DNA from: a bacterium
Lineage (GTDB): Bacteria > Desulfobacterota > DSWW01
NCBI GenBank assembly: GCA_028277985.1
Contig: JANQFG010000105.1
Span: 1 to 64,000, forward strand
DNA: 64,000 bases
Direction of reading: 5' to 3'
In this document: positions 17,134 through 26,126 of the stretch, piece by piece
Position numbering within the stretch: position 1 is the first letter of the stretch
Layout: each line of letters starts with the position of its first letter
Notes under the pieces: model-generated
Told to the model about the DNA's origin: nothing
The model's database searches: none
What the model saw: only the letters and a program-made list of their open reading frames with translations
Position numbers and translations under genes: made by a program

Positions 17134-18138
17134 TCACCCCTCTTCCTTGATGCGCATGCCCGTGTTGTTCGCTTTTGTCAGGATCGCCTCGCCTCCGCCG
17201 TGTGAAGCCAGCCACTCTTCGGCCTTCCGGTGGAGATCGGAGAGATCTTCGCCAAAGGCATACAGGGCCGGACCCCAGCTGCTCATGCCCGCCCCGATGC
17301 CGCCATTGTCCTTGATGAACTGCAGACAATCGTAGAGGAGCTGCGTCTGAGCCCGCAGTTCGAACACCTTGAACCCGAGCTTCTGAAAATCCTCCATGGA
17401 CCTGCCGAACATCGAAAGATCGCCTTCCAGAACCGCGGGCATCATCTGCATCAGAAGGATGTGGCACATCTCACGGACCTGGTCTAGCGGAATCGGGCAG
17501 ACCACCTTGAAGATCGTGACCTCCCGCAGGCCGGAAGCACCTTCACCCATGGGTACCGCCACGAGCACGTCCCAGTCAGGGAAGTCGTAACGGGCCAGGA
17601 TCGGCGGCGGTTCGATCCCCACCGAAGCGCCTGAGGGCGTGTATTCCTGCTTGCTGTCCTCCCCGCGTCGGAAAGCGTGGCCCGCGTCGAGTATGAACCC
17701 TCCGGACTGGACCGCCTCGACCCCGATGCCGGAGGTGCCTCCCCGGCCGACCAGCTTGGCCAGTTCTCCAGATGTCTTCTCCACGTCGTAGAGCCTGCAG
17801 AGGGCGTGGCCTGCGCCGAGGAGAGTCTGGGTGGCACTGCCCATCCCGACGTGCGCCAGGGGCCGTTCTCGAATATTGACGTGTGCGCCCCCGATGCCCA
17901 GATGCTCCCGCACTGCTTCCATGGCGGCCACGACCCGCTGGGTGATCTCGGGCTCGTCCCTGCACTCGGCCGTAACCTTCTCCGCCTTTTCCGCCTCGAT
18001 CAGTGTGTGGGGAGACTCGAGGGCCAGACCCACGCCGCCGTCGATCCTCCCGATTTCACCGTTCAGGTCCAGAAGACCGAAATGAAGGCGGGCCGGCGTA
18101 CTCAGGATCACTCTGTTCAACTCGCTTCCCTCCGACAC
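17134..18138 (-). CDS. Beta-ribofuranosylaminobenzene 5'-phosphate synthase-like GHMP-family protein
   Basis: A 334-residue GHMP-kinase-fold protein. It starts TPARLHFGLLDLNGEIGRIDGG and carries the GHMP loop LAHVGMGSATQTLLGAGHA, GRGGTSGIGVEAVQSGGFILDAGH and a C-terminal GIGAGMSSWGPALYAF. This matches beta-RFAP synthase, which condenses 4-hydroxybenzoate or 4-aminobenzoate with PRPP in the first committed step of (tetrahydro)methanopterin synthesis. The start is GTG with GAGTTGAGTCC upstream. It lies 4 bp after the thiolase gene and 4 bp before the GNAT gene. Bacteria with this gene usually run C1 transfer on methanopterin; no other gene of that pathway is in the window. Confidence 0.85.
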   Translation of the reverse strand: MSEGSELNRVILSTPARLHFGLLDLNGEIGRIDGGVGLALESPHTLIEAEKAEKVTAECRDEPEITQRVVAAMEAVREHLGIGGAHVNIRERPLAHVGMGSATQTLLGAGHALCRLYDVEKTSGELAKLVGRGGTSGIGVEAVQSGGFILDAGHAFRRGEDSKQEYTPSGASVGIEPPPILARYDFPDWDVLVAVPMGEGASGLREVTIFKVVCPIPLDQVREMCHILLMQMMPAVLEGDLSMFGRSMEDFQKLGFKVFELRAQTQLLYDCLQFIKDNGGIGAGMSSWGPALYAFGEDLSDLHRKAEEWLASHGGGEAILTKANNTGMRIKEEG

Positions 18139-18142
18139 GGAC

Positions 18143-19333
18143 TCAACCGATCTTCAGCACCAGGGATGCGGCGGAATCGCCGGCCGAGCAACCGCCAAAC
18201 AGCAGATACCCGCCACCTTCCATGGCCACCTCTTCGATTCCCTCGATGATCAAGCGCGCACCGGTCGGCCCCTGGGGATGCCCGAAGATCAGGGAGCTTC
18301 CGTAGTTGTTGATTCGATCGACTTGCAGCCCGACCTCTTTGGCCAGATTGAGGTCGTTCACGATGAACGGGTTGTGGGTCTTGACCGCCTTCACATCATC
18401 GATCTTGATGCCTGCGTTCGAAAGGGCCATCTTCACCGCCCCTGACACGGCAGCGGGCATGAAGGCCTTCGGTGCCCTGGCGTACCCATAAGAGATCAGC
18501 TGAATTTCTACACCGGCATCGTCGCTCAGCTCCCGGGCCTTGTCGCGGGTTGTGACAACGAGTCCTGCATTCCCGTCGGCCGGGTGTGTTTGGCAACCGA
18601 AGGTGACGACCCCGTCCGGCACGACCGGCTTCAAGCGCGCCAGGCCCTCTGCCGTGGTCGGCGTGACCCCTTCGTCCTCCTCGACCATGACCGTCTTCTT
18701 CCTGGAAACCCTCACCTCGGCCGGAAACATGTAGCGTTTCTGGAAAGCACGGCCGTCGTCGAGCCCCTCCCGGTATTGCTCGTACTTCCTCAATGTGGCC
18801 GCGTCGCATTCTTCCCGGGTGATCCCCGCTTCGCGAGCCACGTTCTCTGCGGTCCGGATCATGGCCTGACCGGCCCATGGATCGCGATTGAAATTGTCCA
18901 TGTTCCAGTTCTCGTGGATCACCTCCCCGCCCGGTCCGTTCGGGTTCGGCCAAACGGTGTGGGGTCCGTTGGAGCACCGATCCGCTGTCAGAACGTAGAC
19001 GCTCTCGTGCAGCCCCGTCTCCACACACATGCCTGCCTGATAAGCGCAGACCGTCGAGGTCGCACATGCGTGGCTCATTGTCACGCCCGGCGTCGCCTCG
19101 GCGCCCATGAGCGCCGCAGCCCATGGCGCCCCATAGAACCACTGGGGCTGCCCCACCGTCATCCCGAGAAACACGTAGTCGAACATCTTCGGGTCCCAGC
19201 CCTTTCCAGCAAACCATCGCTTCGATGTGCCCGCTCCCAGCACGACCGCGTGCTCGTTGGCCATGGTCCCCTGCCACCTGGCAAAGGGGGAGCTGTAGTA
19301 GCCCTTGTAGGGAATAAACGCCTTTGTCAGCAT
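18143..19333 (-). CDS. Thiolase-family acetyl-CoA acyltransferase
   Basis: A 396-residue thiolase. The acyl-accepting Cys is in TMSHACATSTVCAYQAG, the His-containing motif is KTHNPFIVNDLNLA, and the C-terminal Cys loop is LLFGGCSAGDSAASLVL. The N-terminus lacks the common glycine-rich strand pattern of FadA and resembles the divergent thiolases of strict anaerobes. It is the first gene of an operon with the beta-RFAP synthase-like and GNAT genes. Likely reaction is thiolytic cleavage of a 3-ketoacyl-CoA, or the reverse condensation; the chain specificity is unknown. Confidence 0.88.
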   Translation of the reverse strand: MLTKAFIPYKGYYSSPFARWQGTMANEHAVVLGAGTSKRWFAGKGWDPKMFDYVFLGMTVGQPQWFYGAPWAAALMGAEATPGVTMSHACATSTVCAYQAGMCVETGLHESVYVLTADRCSNGPHTVWPNPNGPGGEVIHENWNMDNFNRDPWAGQAMIRTAENVAREAGITREECDAATLRKYEQYREGLDDGRAFQKRYMFPAEVRVSRKKTVMVEEDEGVTPTTAEGLARLKPVVPDGVVTFGCQTHPADGNAGLVVTTRDKARELSDDAGVEIQLISYGYARAPKAFMPAAVSGAVKMALSNAGIKIDDVKAVKTHNPFIVNDLNLAKEVGLQVDRINNYGSSLIFGHPQGPTGARLIIEGIEEVAMEGGGYLLFGGCSAGDSAASLVLKIG

Positions 19334-19484
19334 CGAACCGGCCTCCTGTCCATGTCCTGTGGGGCCTCTTGAGACGAATCCGTGGGGTCCTTCCGCTGCA
19401 ACGGGATTCTAGCCGGTTCCGCATTTCCGAACAAGGCGGATACTTGTCCGAAAACAAGGGATGCCTGCGCCCGCCCGGACATTC

Positions 19485-19512
19485 TTGACACACCTGTATC
19501 AATTCCTATAAC
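19485..19512 (+). promoter_or_regulatory. Sigma70-like promoter of the hybrid histidine kinase gene
   Basis: TTGACA at 19485-19490, a 16-bp spacer, then TATAAC at 19507-19512. The kinase ATG is 62 bp further on. Confidence 0.65.
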
Positions 19513-19573
19513 TTTCTTTTGCAAATAAACAAGTTTTTACCAGCGAGGCTTCTCCATCCCGGGAGCACGGCGA

Positions 19574-21676
19574 ATGAGTAAGAAACCAACCTACGAAGAC
19601 CTGGCAGGCAGGGTAAAGGAACTGGAAGACGAGGTTCTGCGTTTGAGAGACACGGAGGAGGCTCTCCGAGAATGCGAGGAGCGATATCGCGAACTCTTCC
19701 TTCACGCACCCGCGGCCATCTACGAGGTAGACTACAAGGACTACAAGTTCCTTCGGTTCAATGACGTCATGTGTGCGTATACAGGGTATTCGAGGGATGA
19801 GCTCATGGAGATGAGCTCCCTCGACTTTCTTACCGAAGAGGGAATACGCACGTTCAGCAAAAGAATGGGGACGATGGCGGAGGGGTCCGATCCGCCCCTG
19901 ACAGAAGAATACGAAATCAGGAAGAAAGACGGGACCACCATGTGGGCCATGTTCACCGTCATGTACGAAATGCAGGGCGGAGTTCCCGTCAAATCGAGAA
20001 CCATCGCTCACGACATAACGGAACGGAAGCTCAAGGAGGAGGCGCTGCTGAGCAGGGAGGAGCGATTCCGATCCTTGCTCGAGAAGAGCAGCGATTGGAT
20101 TTGGGAGATAGACGAAAACGGCGCATACACGTACTCCAGCCCCGGGATCAAGGCGCTGCTCGGATACGAACCGGAAGAGATCATCGGCAGGACGCCCTTC
20201 GACCTCATGCCCCCTGACGAAGCAGACCGGGCCCGCGAGGAATTCTCCAACACCGTGGAGGGTCGCAGGACCCTGGACAGGGTCGAGAACGTGGACCTGC
20301 ACAAGGACGGAAGAAGGGTGGTGCTGGAAACCAGCGGCGTGCCCATCTTCGACGACGCCGGGAACATGGTGGGCTACAGGGGCATCGACCGGGATATCAC
20401 CGACCGGAAGATTGCCGAGGAAGTGCTGCAGAAGGCGATCGAGGAGCTTCAGCAGGAAATGACCGAGCGCCAGCGCGCGGAACAGGGGCGCAGGGCCCTG
20501 GAAGAGAGGCTCAAGCGCGCCGAAAAGATGGAGGCCCTAGGGACGCTAGCCGGCGGTGTTGCCCACGATCTGAACAACGTCCTCGGTGTCCTTGTCGGCT
20601 ACTCGGAGCTTCTGGAGCTGGAAATACCCAATGGCAGCCCTCTGAGACGACACGTATCCAATATTCACCAATCCGGCCTGAGGGGATCTGCGATCGTTCA
20701 GGATTTGCTCACCATGGCAAGAAGAGGCGTGACGGTTTCCGAGACGGTCAATCTGAACGACATCGTCGAGGCTTACCTTGAAACACCGGAGCTTGCAGAG
20801 TTGAAGGTCATCCATCCGGGCATGAGCATCCTGGCGGAGTTGGAACCGACTCTGCTAAGCATCAAGGGGTCCCCGGTTCATCTCAGCAAGACCGTGATGA
20901 ATCTGGTCTCGAACGCGGCAGAGGCGCTGCCCGATCAGGGAGAGGTGACCATCAAGACGGGCAACCTGTATCTCGACAGGCCCCTCCAGGGGTACGATGA
21001 CTTCGAAGAGGGTGAGTACGCGATCGTCTCGGTGTCGGACAACGGGGAAGGCATATCCGGCGAGGATATCGAGAGGATCTTCGAGCCCTTCTATACGAAG
21101 AAGGTGCTGGGAAGAAGCGGCACCGGTCTGGGTCTGGCAGTGGTCTGGGGCACGGTAAAGGATCACAACGGCCATGTGGACGTAGAGAGTCATGAAGGAA
21201 GAGGAACTACCTTCACCCTGTATTTCCCCATAACCAGGGAGCAGGCTCCGGATGAGCACGCGGCTGTGACACGGGAGTCCTATCTCGGCCAGGGGGAAAC
21301 GATTCTCGTGGTGGACGATGTCATGGAGCAACGGAACCTTGCCAGGGCCATGCTGCAACCCCTCGGTTATCATATCGTGACCGTCGAGAGCGGAGAGAAG
21401 GCCGTGGAATACCTGAAAACGGAACCGGCCGATCTGGTGCTCCTGGACATGATCATGGATCCGGGAATCGATGGTCTGGAGACCTATCGCAGGATGCTCG
21501 CCCTGAGGCCGAACCAGAAAGCCATCGTTGTCAGCGGTTTTTCCGAAACGGATCGGGTGAAGAAGACACAGGAGCTGGGCGCCGGGGAGTATGTCAGGAA
21601 GCCCTACGTGCTCGAGCAGATCGGGTTGGCGATCCGAAGAGAACTGGATCGTCCCTCTGATCCATCAGCTCGATGA
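19574..21676 (+). CDS. Hybrid sensor histidine kinase with two PAS domains and a receiver
   Basis: A 700-residue cytoplasmic protein with no membrane segment. An N-terminal coiled coil is followed by PAS1 (about 35-150), PAS2 (about 160-285), a second coil, HisKA with the His in GVAHDLNNVLGVLVGY, HATPase_c (NLVSNAAEALPDQG, DNGEGI, GTGLGLAVVWG) and a C-terminal receiver with ILVVDD and the phospho-acceptor Asp in LVLLDMIMDPGIDG. The HDLNN box places it in the HPK4-like group common in Desulfobacterota. Its last 83 bp overlap, in convergent orientation, the 3' end of a dehydratase gene. It may sense a redox or metabolic cue for the neighbouring genes; this is inference. Confidence 0.93.
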   Translation: MSKKPTYEDLAGRVKELEDEVLRLRDTEEALRECEERYRELFLHAPAAIYEVDYKDYKFLRFNDVMCAYTGYSRDELMEMSSLDFLTEEGIRTFSKRMGTMAEGSDPPLTEEYEIRKKDGTTMWAMFTVMYEMQGGVPVKSRTIAHDITERKLKEEALLSREERFRSLLEKSSDWIWEIDENGAYTYSSPGIKALLGYEPEEIIGRTPFDLMPPDEADRAREEFSNTVEGRRTLDRVENVDLHKDGRRVVLETSGVPIFDDAGNMVGYRGIDRDITDRKIAEEVLQKAIEELQQEMTERQRAEQGRRALEERLKRAEKMEALGTLAGGVAHDLNNVLGVLVGYSELLELEIPNGSPLRRHVSNIHQSGLRGSAIVQDLLTMARRGVTVSETVNLNDIVEAYLETPELAELKVIHPGMSILAELEPTLLSIKGSPVHLSKTVMNLVSNAAEALPDQGEVTIKTGNLYLDRPLQGYDDFEEGEYAIVSVSDNGEGISGEDIERIFEPFYTKKVLGRSGTGLGLAVVWGTVKDHNGHVDVESHEGRGTTFTLYFPITREQAPDEHAAVTRESYLGQGETILVVDDVMEQRNLARAMLQPLGYHIVTVESGEKAVEYLKTEPADLVLLDMIMDPGIDGLETYRRMLALRPNQKAIVVSGFSETDRVKKTQELGAGEYVRKPYVLEQIGLAIRRELDRPSDPSAR

Positions 21677-22853
21677 AGCCTTCCACCCGGGTCCGAATCT
21701 GCTCCGGGGAGTAGCCTCGGGGGTCGCTGATATCCATGTCGAGCAGCAGGAAGGGAACGCCGAGCTTCTCCAGTGACTCCTTGAGATGTCTGTAAGCCGC
21801 GTTCGCATGTCGGCAAGCCGGCGTGGCGAAAAGCAGCGCACCGTCGATATCATACTCCTCCACGATTCTCTCCAGCCCTTCGGTCCTCCGGGTCACAGGC
21901 CCCACAAACGGGTTCTGCAGGCACTTCAGGGCAAGCCCTTCAAAGGGACGATCTTCGTCGATTTCGTCCCAGAAAACCCGAAAGGTTTCGCACAACGGCA
22001 CGGTCACTTCGTTTCTCGCAAGGACGGCAAAGAGGTTGGAAGCATATGTCGGTAGCCACGCAAACCAGTACACCCTGCGTTTCTCCGGTTTGAGGTTTCC
22101 GGTCTCTATCCTCTGATCGATCTTGTTCAGGAAGGCCTGGTTCAACCGTTCCTTGGTCTCGGTTCCGTTGAACATGGGCCCGTTGATAGAGAAGGCGATG
22201 AGCTGGCCCCCACCCCAGGGAACGGGACGATGCTTGAGCCTCTCGAGCAAATGGAGATGAGATCTTCTGGCCCTGTTCGAATTGCGCACCGCCTCCTTCA
22301 GTCTGTCCTCGTCCAGCTTCTCACCGGTGATTTCACCCAGCCTGGCAGCGACCTCGCGGAGTTGCCTCTCCACATAGGCTACTGACTCCTTGCAGATCTC
22401 CGAAGGTACGTAGAGAAGGAACGATTCCTTGCCCTGGAGCAGCGCCAGAATTTCGTTCGTTTTCGCCTTCTGGTCGCAGTAGTAGGAGGTCGTTAGAAGA
22501 ATCTCCGGTTTGGGAAAGTACTCGTTGAATGCAGCACCCAGAGCACCCCGATGAAAAGAGCACACATCCATGGCGTACCCGCGCTCCTCGGCTTCCTTCA
22601 TCGTGGGCACACCCGCCTCGGTGGATGAAAGCATGGAGCTTGCGAGCTCGAAGTCAAAAGGCGCAACGTCAAAGGCGCTCAAGAGCTCCGTCGGAAAGGA
22701 GTAAACGCCCGTGTAGACCACCTTCCGGTCCGGCTCGTAGGCCCTCAGGAAGAGGTTTCCCCACTCGCGGATCCAGAGCCAGCCCGGGCTCTCCTTTTGG
22801 GCGAGGGCGGTGTCCGCCTGCTCGACCATCATCTGCAGCATCGTCTTGAACAT
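21594..22853 (-). CDS. 2-hydroxyacyl-CoA dehydratase / benzoyl-CoA reductase-type subunit (copy 1)
   Basis: A 419-residue HgdB/BcrB/C-superfamily subunit carrying a 4Fe-4S cluster. Candidate ligands are in AMDVCSFHRGALG, TTSYYCDQKAK and FATPACRHANAAYRHLK. It closely resembles the 23777-24982 protein over its whole length. The paralogue stops just after the motif corresponding to GFIELMDQR; this copy runs on for about 17 more residues (ending RARRAS) through the end of the convergent kinase gene, so its normal stop was probably lost or the junction is recent. It lies downstream of the activator ATPase gene, separated by a REP-like palindrome. With its partners it would eliminate water from a 2-hydroxyacyl-CoA or reduce an aryl-CoA. 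Confidence 0.88.
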   Translation of the reverse strand: MFKTMLQMMVEQADTALAQKESPGWLWIREWGNLFLRAYEPDRKVVYTGVYSFPTELLSAFDVAPFDFELASSMLSSTEAGVPTMKEAEERGYAMDVCSFHRGALGAAFNEYFPKPEILLTTSYYCDQKAKTNEILALLQGKESFLLYVPSEICKESVAYVERQLREVAARLGEITGEKLDEDRLKEAVRNSNRARRSHLHLLERLKHRPVPWGGGQLIAFSINGPMFNGTETKERLNQAFLNKIDQRIETGNLKPEKRRVYWFAWLPTYASNLFAVLARNEVTVPLCETFRVFWDEIDEDRPFEGLALKCLQNPFVGPVTRRTEGLERIVEEYDIDGALLFATPACRHANAAYRHLKESLEKLGVPFLLLDMDISDPRGYSPEQIRTRVEGFIELMDQRDDPVLFGSPTRSARARRAS

Positions 22854-22868
22854 CTTCGCCTTCTTGTT

Positions 22869-22950
22869 GGGGTCAGGCCGTAATTATAAACTCTATTTCC
22901 GGTCTTTTCGAAACGAATTTCTCCTGGAGTTGATCCATACGACCTGACCC
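22869..22950. repeat. REP-like palindromic element (degenerate copy)
   Basis: Starts with GGGGTCAGGCCGTAATTATA and ends with a diverged inverse of the same sequence (CATACGACCTGACCC). The same outer sequence forms a near-perfect inverted repeat at 26127-26221. Such GGGGTCAGG-type termini are typical of REP elements mobilised by IS200-like (RAYT) transposases; no transposase gene is present. Confidence 0.65.
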
Positions 22951-22966
22951 AAGACCTTCCCGATCC

Positions 22967-23746
22967 CTAAACGGCGGCCTCGCGCGCGAACAGGGCGGCC
23001 CCGAGGGCACCCACGATCTGGGGCTCTTCCGGAATATTGAACCGATGCCCGATCCGGTCCTCGATTTCGCGGACGACCCCCTGGTTCTTCGCCACCCCCC
23101 CTGCCATGGTCACTTGCGGCGAGATGCCGACCCGCCGGGCAAGAGAAAGGGTCCTTTCTGCCACGGCCGTGCACAGCCCGGCCACGATATCCTCGACTGA
23201 TTCTCCCCGGGCAACGAGCGATACGACCTCGCTTTCCGCAAAAACGGTGCAGATGGAGCTGATCCCAAGCTCCCAGGTCGACTGAGAGGCAAGCCGGCCC
23301 AAATCGTCAAGCTCGATCTCCAGGGCACGGGCCATGACCTCGAAGAAGCGTCCGGTGCCGGCCGCACACTTGTCGTTCATCGCAAAATCGACCACCCGGC
23401 CTCTTTCCCCGATCCGAATCGCCTTGGAATCCTGCCCCCCAATGTCGAGAACGAGCCTGGTATCGGGAAACAGAAACCCTGCGCCCCTGCCGTAGCAGCT
23501 GATTTCCGTCACGCTGTTCAACCGGTCCGCCACCTGTTCCCGGCCGTAACCGGTGGACACGATGCCCCTGATACGGCCCTGGTCGAGACCGGCGCCTCCC
23601 AGGGCGCTGCCGTAAGCCTTCTCAATCGAGTTCCGCGCGTGGGCGCCGGTGGGCACGACGGCCCAGGAGACGATCTCGGCAGATTCGTCGATGATCACCG
23701 CATCGCATGTGAGCGAACCGATGTCGATTCCGGCAAAGTACTCCAC
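22967..23746 (-). CDS. 2-hydroxyacyl-CoA dehydratase activator ATPase (HgdC-like)
   Basis: A 259-residue ASKHA-fold ATPase that drives a single electron into the dehydratase at the cost of ATP. It starts YFAGIDIGSLTCDAVI, with DIGGQDSKAIRI, the cluster-binding NDKCAAGTGRFFEVMA and CTVFAESEVVSL; the two Cys would hold the 4Fe-4S cluster bridging a homodimer. TMAGGVAKNQGVV is near the C-terminus. The start codon is GTG at 23746 with GGAAGAGGA upstream. Only one such ATPase is present, which fits the HgdC type rather than the BcrA/BcrD pair of class I benzoyl-CoA reductase. Confidence 0.93.
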   Translation of the reverse strand: MEYFAGIDIGSLTCDAVIIDESAEIVSWAVVPTGAHARNSIEKAYGSALGGAGLDQGRIRGIVSTGYGREQVADRLNSVTEISCYGRGAGFLFPDTRLVLDIGGQDSKAIRIGERGRVVDFAMNDKCAAGTGRFFEVMARALEIELDDLGRLASQSTWELGISSICTVFAESEVVSLVARGESVEDIVAGLCTAVAERTLSLARRVGISPQVTMAGGVAKNQGVVREIEDRIGHRFNIPEEPQIVGALGAALFAREAAV

Positions 23747-23776
23747 CCCATCCTCTTCCTTTTCGCACCCTCGTAT

Positions 23777-24982
23777 CTATCTCTGCGCCATCAGTTCCAC
23801 GAATCCCTCGACACGGACCTTCATCTGCTCTTTTGAATAGCCGCGCGGATCGCTTATGTCCATGTCCAGCAGAAGAAAGGGCAGCCCTTGCTCGTCGAGT
23901 CTATCCTTCAGGACCCGGTACGCGCTGTTCGCATGGCGGCACGCCGGTGTCGCAAAGAGCACGGCACCATCGAGATTGTATGCCTCTGCGATCTCGCCCA
24001 ACCCCTGAAGCCTGCGCTCCACCGGACCGACAAACAGATTCTTCAGGCACTTGAGGGCGAGACCCTCGAAGGGGCGGTCCTCGTCGATCTCGTCCCAGAA
24101 CACCCTGAAGGTCTCACACAAGGGAACACTGACACCCTTTTCCGAAAGCGTCTCGAAGAGACCGGCATCGTATACCGGAAACCACGCTAACCAGTAGACC
24201 CTGTGGTCTTCCGGCTTCGATTTTCCTTCCCTGATGACCTTCTCCATATGGCTCAGGTAGGCCTGATTCAATTTCTCCTTGATTTCGGTTCCGGTGAACA
24301 TCAATCCGTTGATCGAAAAACCGATCAGGTCGGCACCTCCGTAGGGTGCCGGGCAGTGTTTGAGCGTATCGAGCAGCTTCAAGTGGGACTTCCTCGCCCG
24401 GTTCGAGTTCCGCACCGCCTCCTTCAGCCTGTCCTCATCGAGCGGGTCTCCCGTGATCTCACCCAGCTTCTCAGCAATCTGTCGCAACTGTGTCTCCACA
24501 TATCGGACAGACTCCTTGGAGATTTCCCAGGGCGCGTACACGAGGAACTGCTCCCGGCCATGAAAGCGGGACAGGAGCTCGTTCAACTTTGCTTTCTGGT
24601 CGCAGTAATAGGAGGTGGTCAAGAGAAGGTCCGGCACGGGGAAATGATCGTTGAAGGTCGCACCCAGCGAGCACCGGTGGAAGGAGCAGACATCCATTGC
24701 GTATCCCTGGTCCTCGGCCGTCTTCATCATATCCAGCCCAGGACCGATGTTCGACATCATGGCCCCGGCCACCTCGAAATCGAAGGGAACGACGTCAAAG
24801 GCCCATAGCAATTCCATGGGAAAGGCGTAGACGGACGTGTAGACGACCTTCTGGTCCGGCTCGTACGCCTTCAGGAAGACCTTGGACCATTCATTACGAT
24901 AGAGCATTCCCGGGACCTGTTTCTCCGCAAGTACCGCCGCGGTGCGCTCGGCCACAACTTCGAGCATCTGTCTATACATCAT
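23777..24982 (-). CDS. 2-hydroxyacyl-CoA dehydratase / benzoyl-CoA reductase-type subunit (copy 2)
   Basis: A 401-residue paralogue of the 21594-22853 protein with the same Cys-containing motifs (MDVCSFHRCSLGA, TTSYYCDQKAK, TPACRHANSAYRVLK) and the shared block ETFRVFWDEIDEDRPFEGL. It lies 6 bp downstream of the third subunit gene (24989-26062) and 30 bp upstream of the activator ATPase gene, so the three are cotranscribed. It presumably pairs with the 24989-26062 protein as the heterodimeric dehydratase; copy 1 could be an alternative partner with different substrate range. Confidence 0.9.
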   Translation of the reverse strand: MMYRQMLEVVAERTAAVLAEKQVPGMLYRNEWSKVFLKAYEPDQKVVYTSVYAFPMELLWAFDVVPFDFEVAGAMMSNIGPGLDMMKTAEDQGYAMDVCSFHRCSLGATFNDHFPVPDLLLTTSYYCDQKAKLNELLSRFHGREQFLVYAPWEISKESVRYVETQLRQIAEKLGEITGDPLDEDRLKEAVRNSNRARKSHLKLLDTLKHCPAPYGGADLIGFSINGLMFTGTEIKEKLNQAYLSHMEKVIREGKSKPEDHRVYWLAWFPVYDAGLFETLSEKGVSVPLCETFRVFWDEIDEDRPFEGLALKCLKNLFVGPVERRLQGLGEIAEAYNLDGAVLFATPACRHANSAYRVLKDRLDEQGLPFLLLDMDISDPRGYSKEQMKVRVEGFVELMAQR

Positions 24983-24988
24983 CTCCCA

Positions 24989-26062
24989 TCACCCCCTTTC
25001 GCCGATCATCCCGAGGAATGCCTCCACCCGGGTTTTCATCTGCTCGAGTCCTGTCCATTCGTAGTCGTTCTCGAGGAAGAGAACCGGGAAGCCGGCATCC
25101 TCCGAGGTTACGCGCATCAAGGGGGCCTCATACAGGTGCAGGTCGCAGAACTTCACCGTGCTGTAAATGATGCCTTCCGCACCGGATTCCTTTGCCAGTC
25201 CTTTGAGACGCTGGAATCTCTCTTCGATTCCCTCCATCCTCGGGCAGGATGCCTTTTCCAGGTAACGCGCGGCCAGCGCCGTCATCGGGTCGGGGGTATG
25301 GCTCTTGACCGGTGTATCGTAGTGCCTGATGCCCATGCACGCGTCCAGCGCCACAACCCGGCCGCCAGCCTGCTCGATGAGCTCGATCAGATCCGGTCGG
25401 TGGATGACGTTCGCTGTCAGCACGATTCTTCGGGAAGAATCGGTTGCGCCCACGTCCTTCGCTTCGGAAATGAACTTCCTCACCTTCCGTGCAAAGTCGA
25501 CGGGATGGGAACGTGATTCTTCGAGGCAGAGTTCGAGAACGGCTCTGCCTGAGACACCCGAAGCTGCGTCCCGCTGGAGGGCAAAGACCTCATCCATCAG
25601 CAGACGAACTTCGTTGCAGGTCTCGATCGCCTCTTCCAGGCCCTCATCCGTGATCTCTGCACCCGGGAAGGCCTCCTCCAGGCGCCGGGCGAATCGGCTC
25701 AACTCGGCGGCAAAGTACTCTACCGAGGCAGGGTCTTTCTTCTTCGGGATATCAACGAACAGGGCAGGCACGCCTTCCACGTATTCCTTCCAGACGTCGT
25801 GGAGCCTTCGCATGCCGTCGCATGAGTTCGCAAACACCACGGCGCCCGCCCCGGCCTCGGCTCCTGCAAGGCCCGAAGCCAGAAGGCTCTTCACGTAGTA
25901 GCAGGTGTTCGGGTGCATGTAGGCATCCGCCTCGGATGGACGGGGCTCCGGGATCATCCTCTCAGGCTTGAGGCCTGCCGCGAGGATGATTTCCTCGGGA
26001 ACGTAGGAACAGGCGTAGGATACGCTCTGTTCAGCCATTCCTTGCTTCCTGGTCTGGGGCAT
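24989..26062 (-). CDS. 2-hydroxyacyl-CoA dehydratase subunit, HgdB/BcrB-type
   Basis: A 357-residue subunit distinct from the two paralogues. It has SYACSYVPEEIILAAGLKPE near the N-terminus, NTCYYVKSLLASGL and FANSCDGMRRLHDVW, the usual Cys positions for a 4Fe-4S cluster in this family, then KFCDLHLYEAPLM near the C-terminus. I chose the first ATG (26062), which has GGGAGGG upstream. It is the first dehydratase gene after the ferredoxin-like gene. Substrate cannot be assigned; lactoyl-, 2-hydroxyglutaryl-, phenyllactyl- or aryl-CoA are all possible in this superfamily. Confidence 0.9.
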   Translation of the reverse strand: MPQTRKQGMAEQSVSYACSYVPEEIILAAGLKPERMIPEPRPSEADAYMHPNTCYYVKSLLASGLAGAEAGAGAVVFANSCDGMRRLHDVWKEYVEGVPALFVDIPKKKDPASVEYFAAELSRFARRLEEAFPGAEITDEGLEEAIETCNEVRLLMDEVFALQRDAASGVSGRAVLELCLEESRSHPVDFARKVRKFISEAKDVGATDSSRRIVLTANVIHRPDLIELIEQAGGRVVALDACMGIRHYDTPVKSHTPDPMTALAARYLEKASCPRMEGIEERFQRLKGLAKESGAEGIIYSTVKFCDLHLYEAPLMRVTSEDAGFPVLFLENDYEWTGLEQMKTRVEAFLGMIGERG

Positions 26063-26126
26063 TGTCGGAACCCTCCCTTACTCACGAATGCTGCGAGCGA
26101 AGCGTGGCAGCCTCCCCGATTCTTTG

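Noticed and set aside
21594..22853. BcrA/BcrD-type class I benzoyl-CoA reductase as a firm assignment for the cluster
   Set aside because: Only one activator ATPase is present and the subunits could equally be 2-hydroxyacyl-CoA dehydratases, so the substrate was left open.
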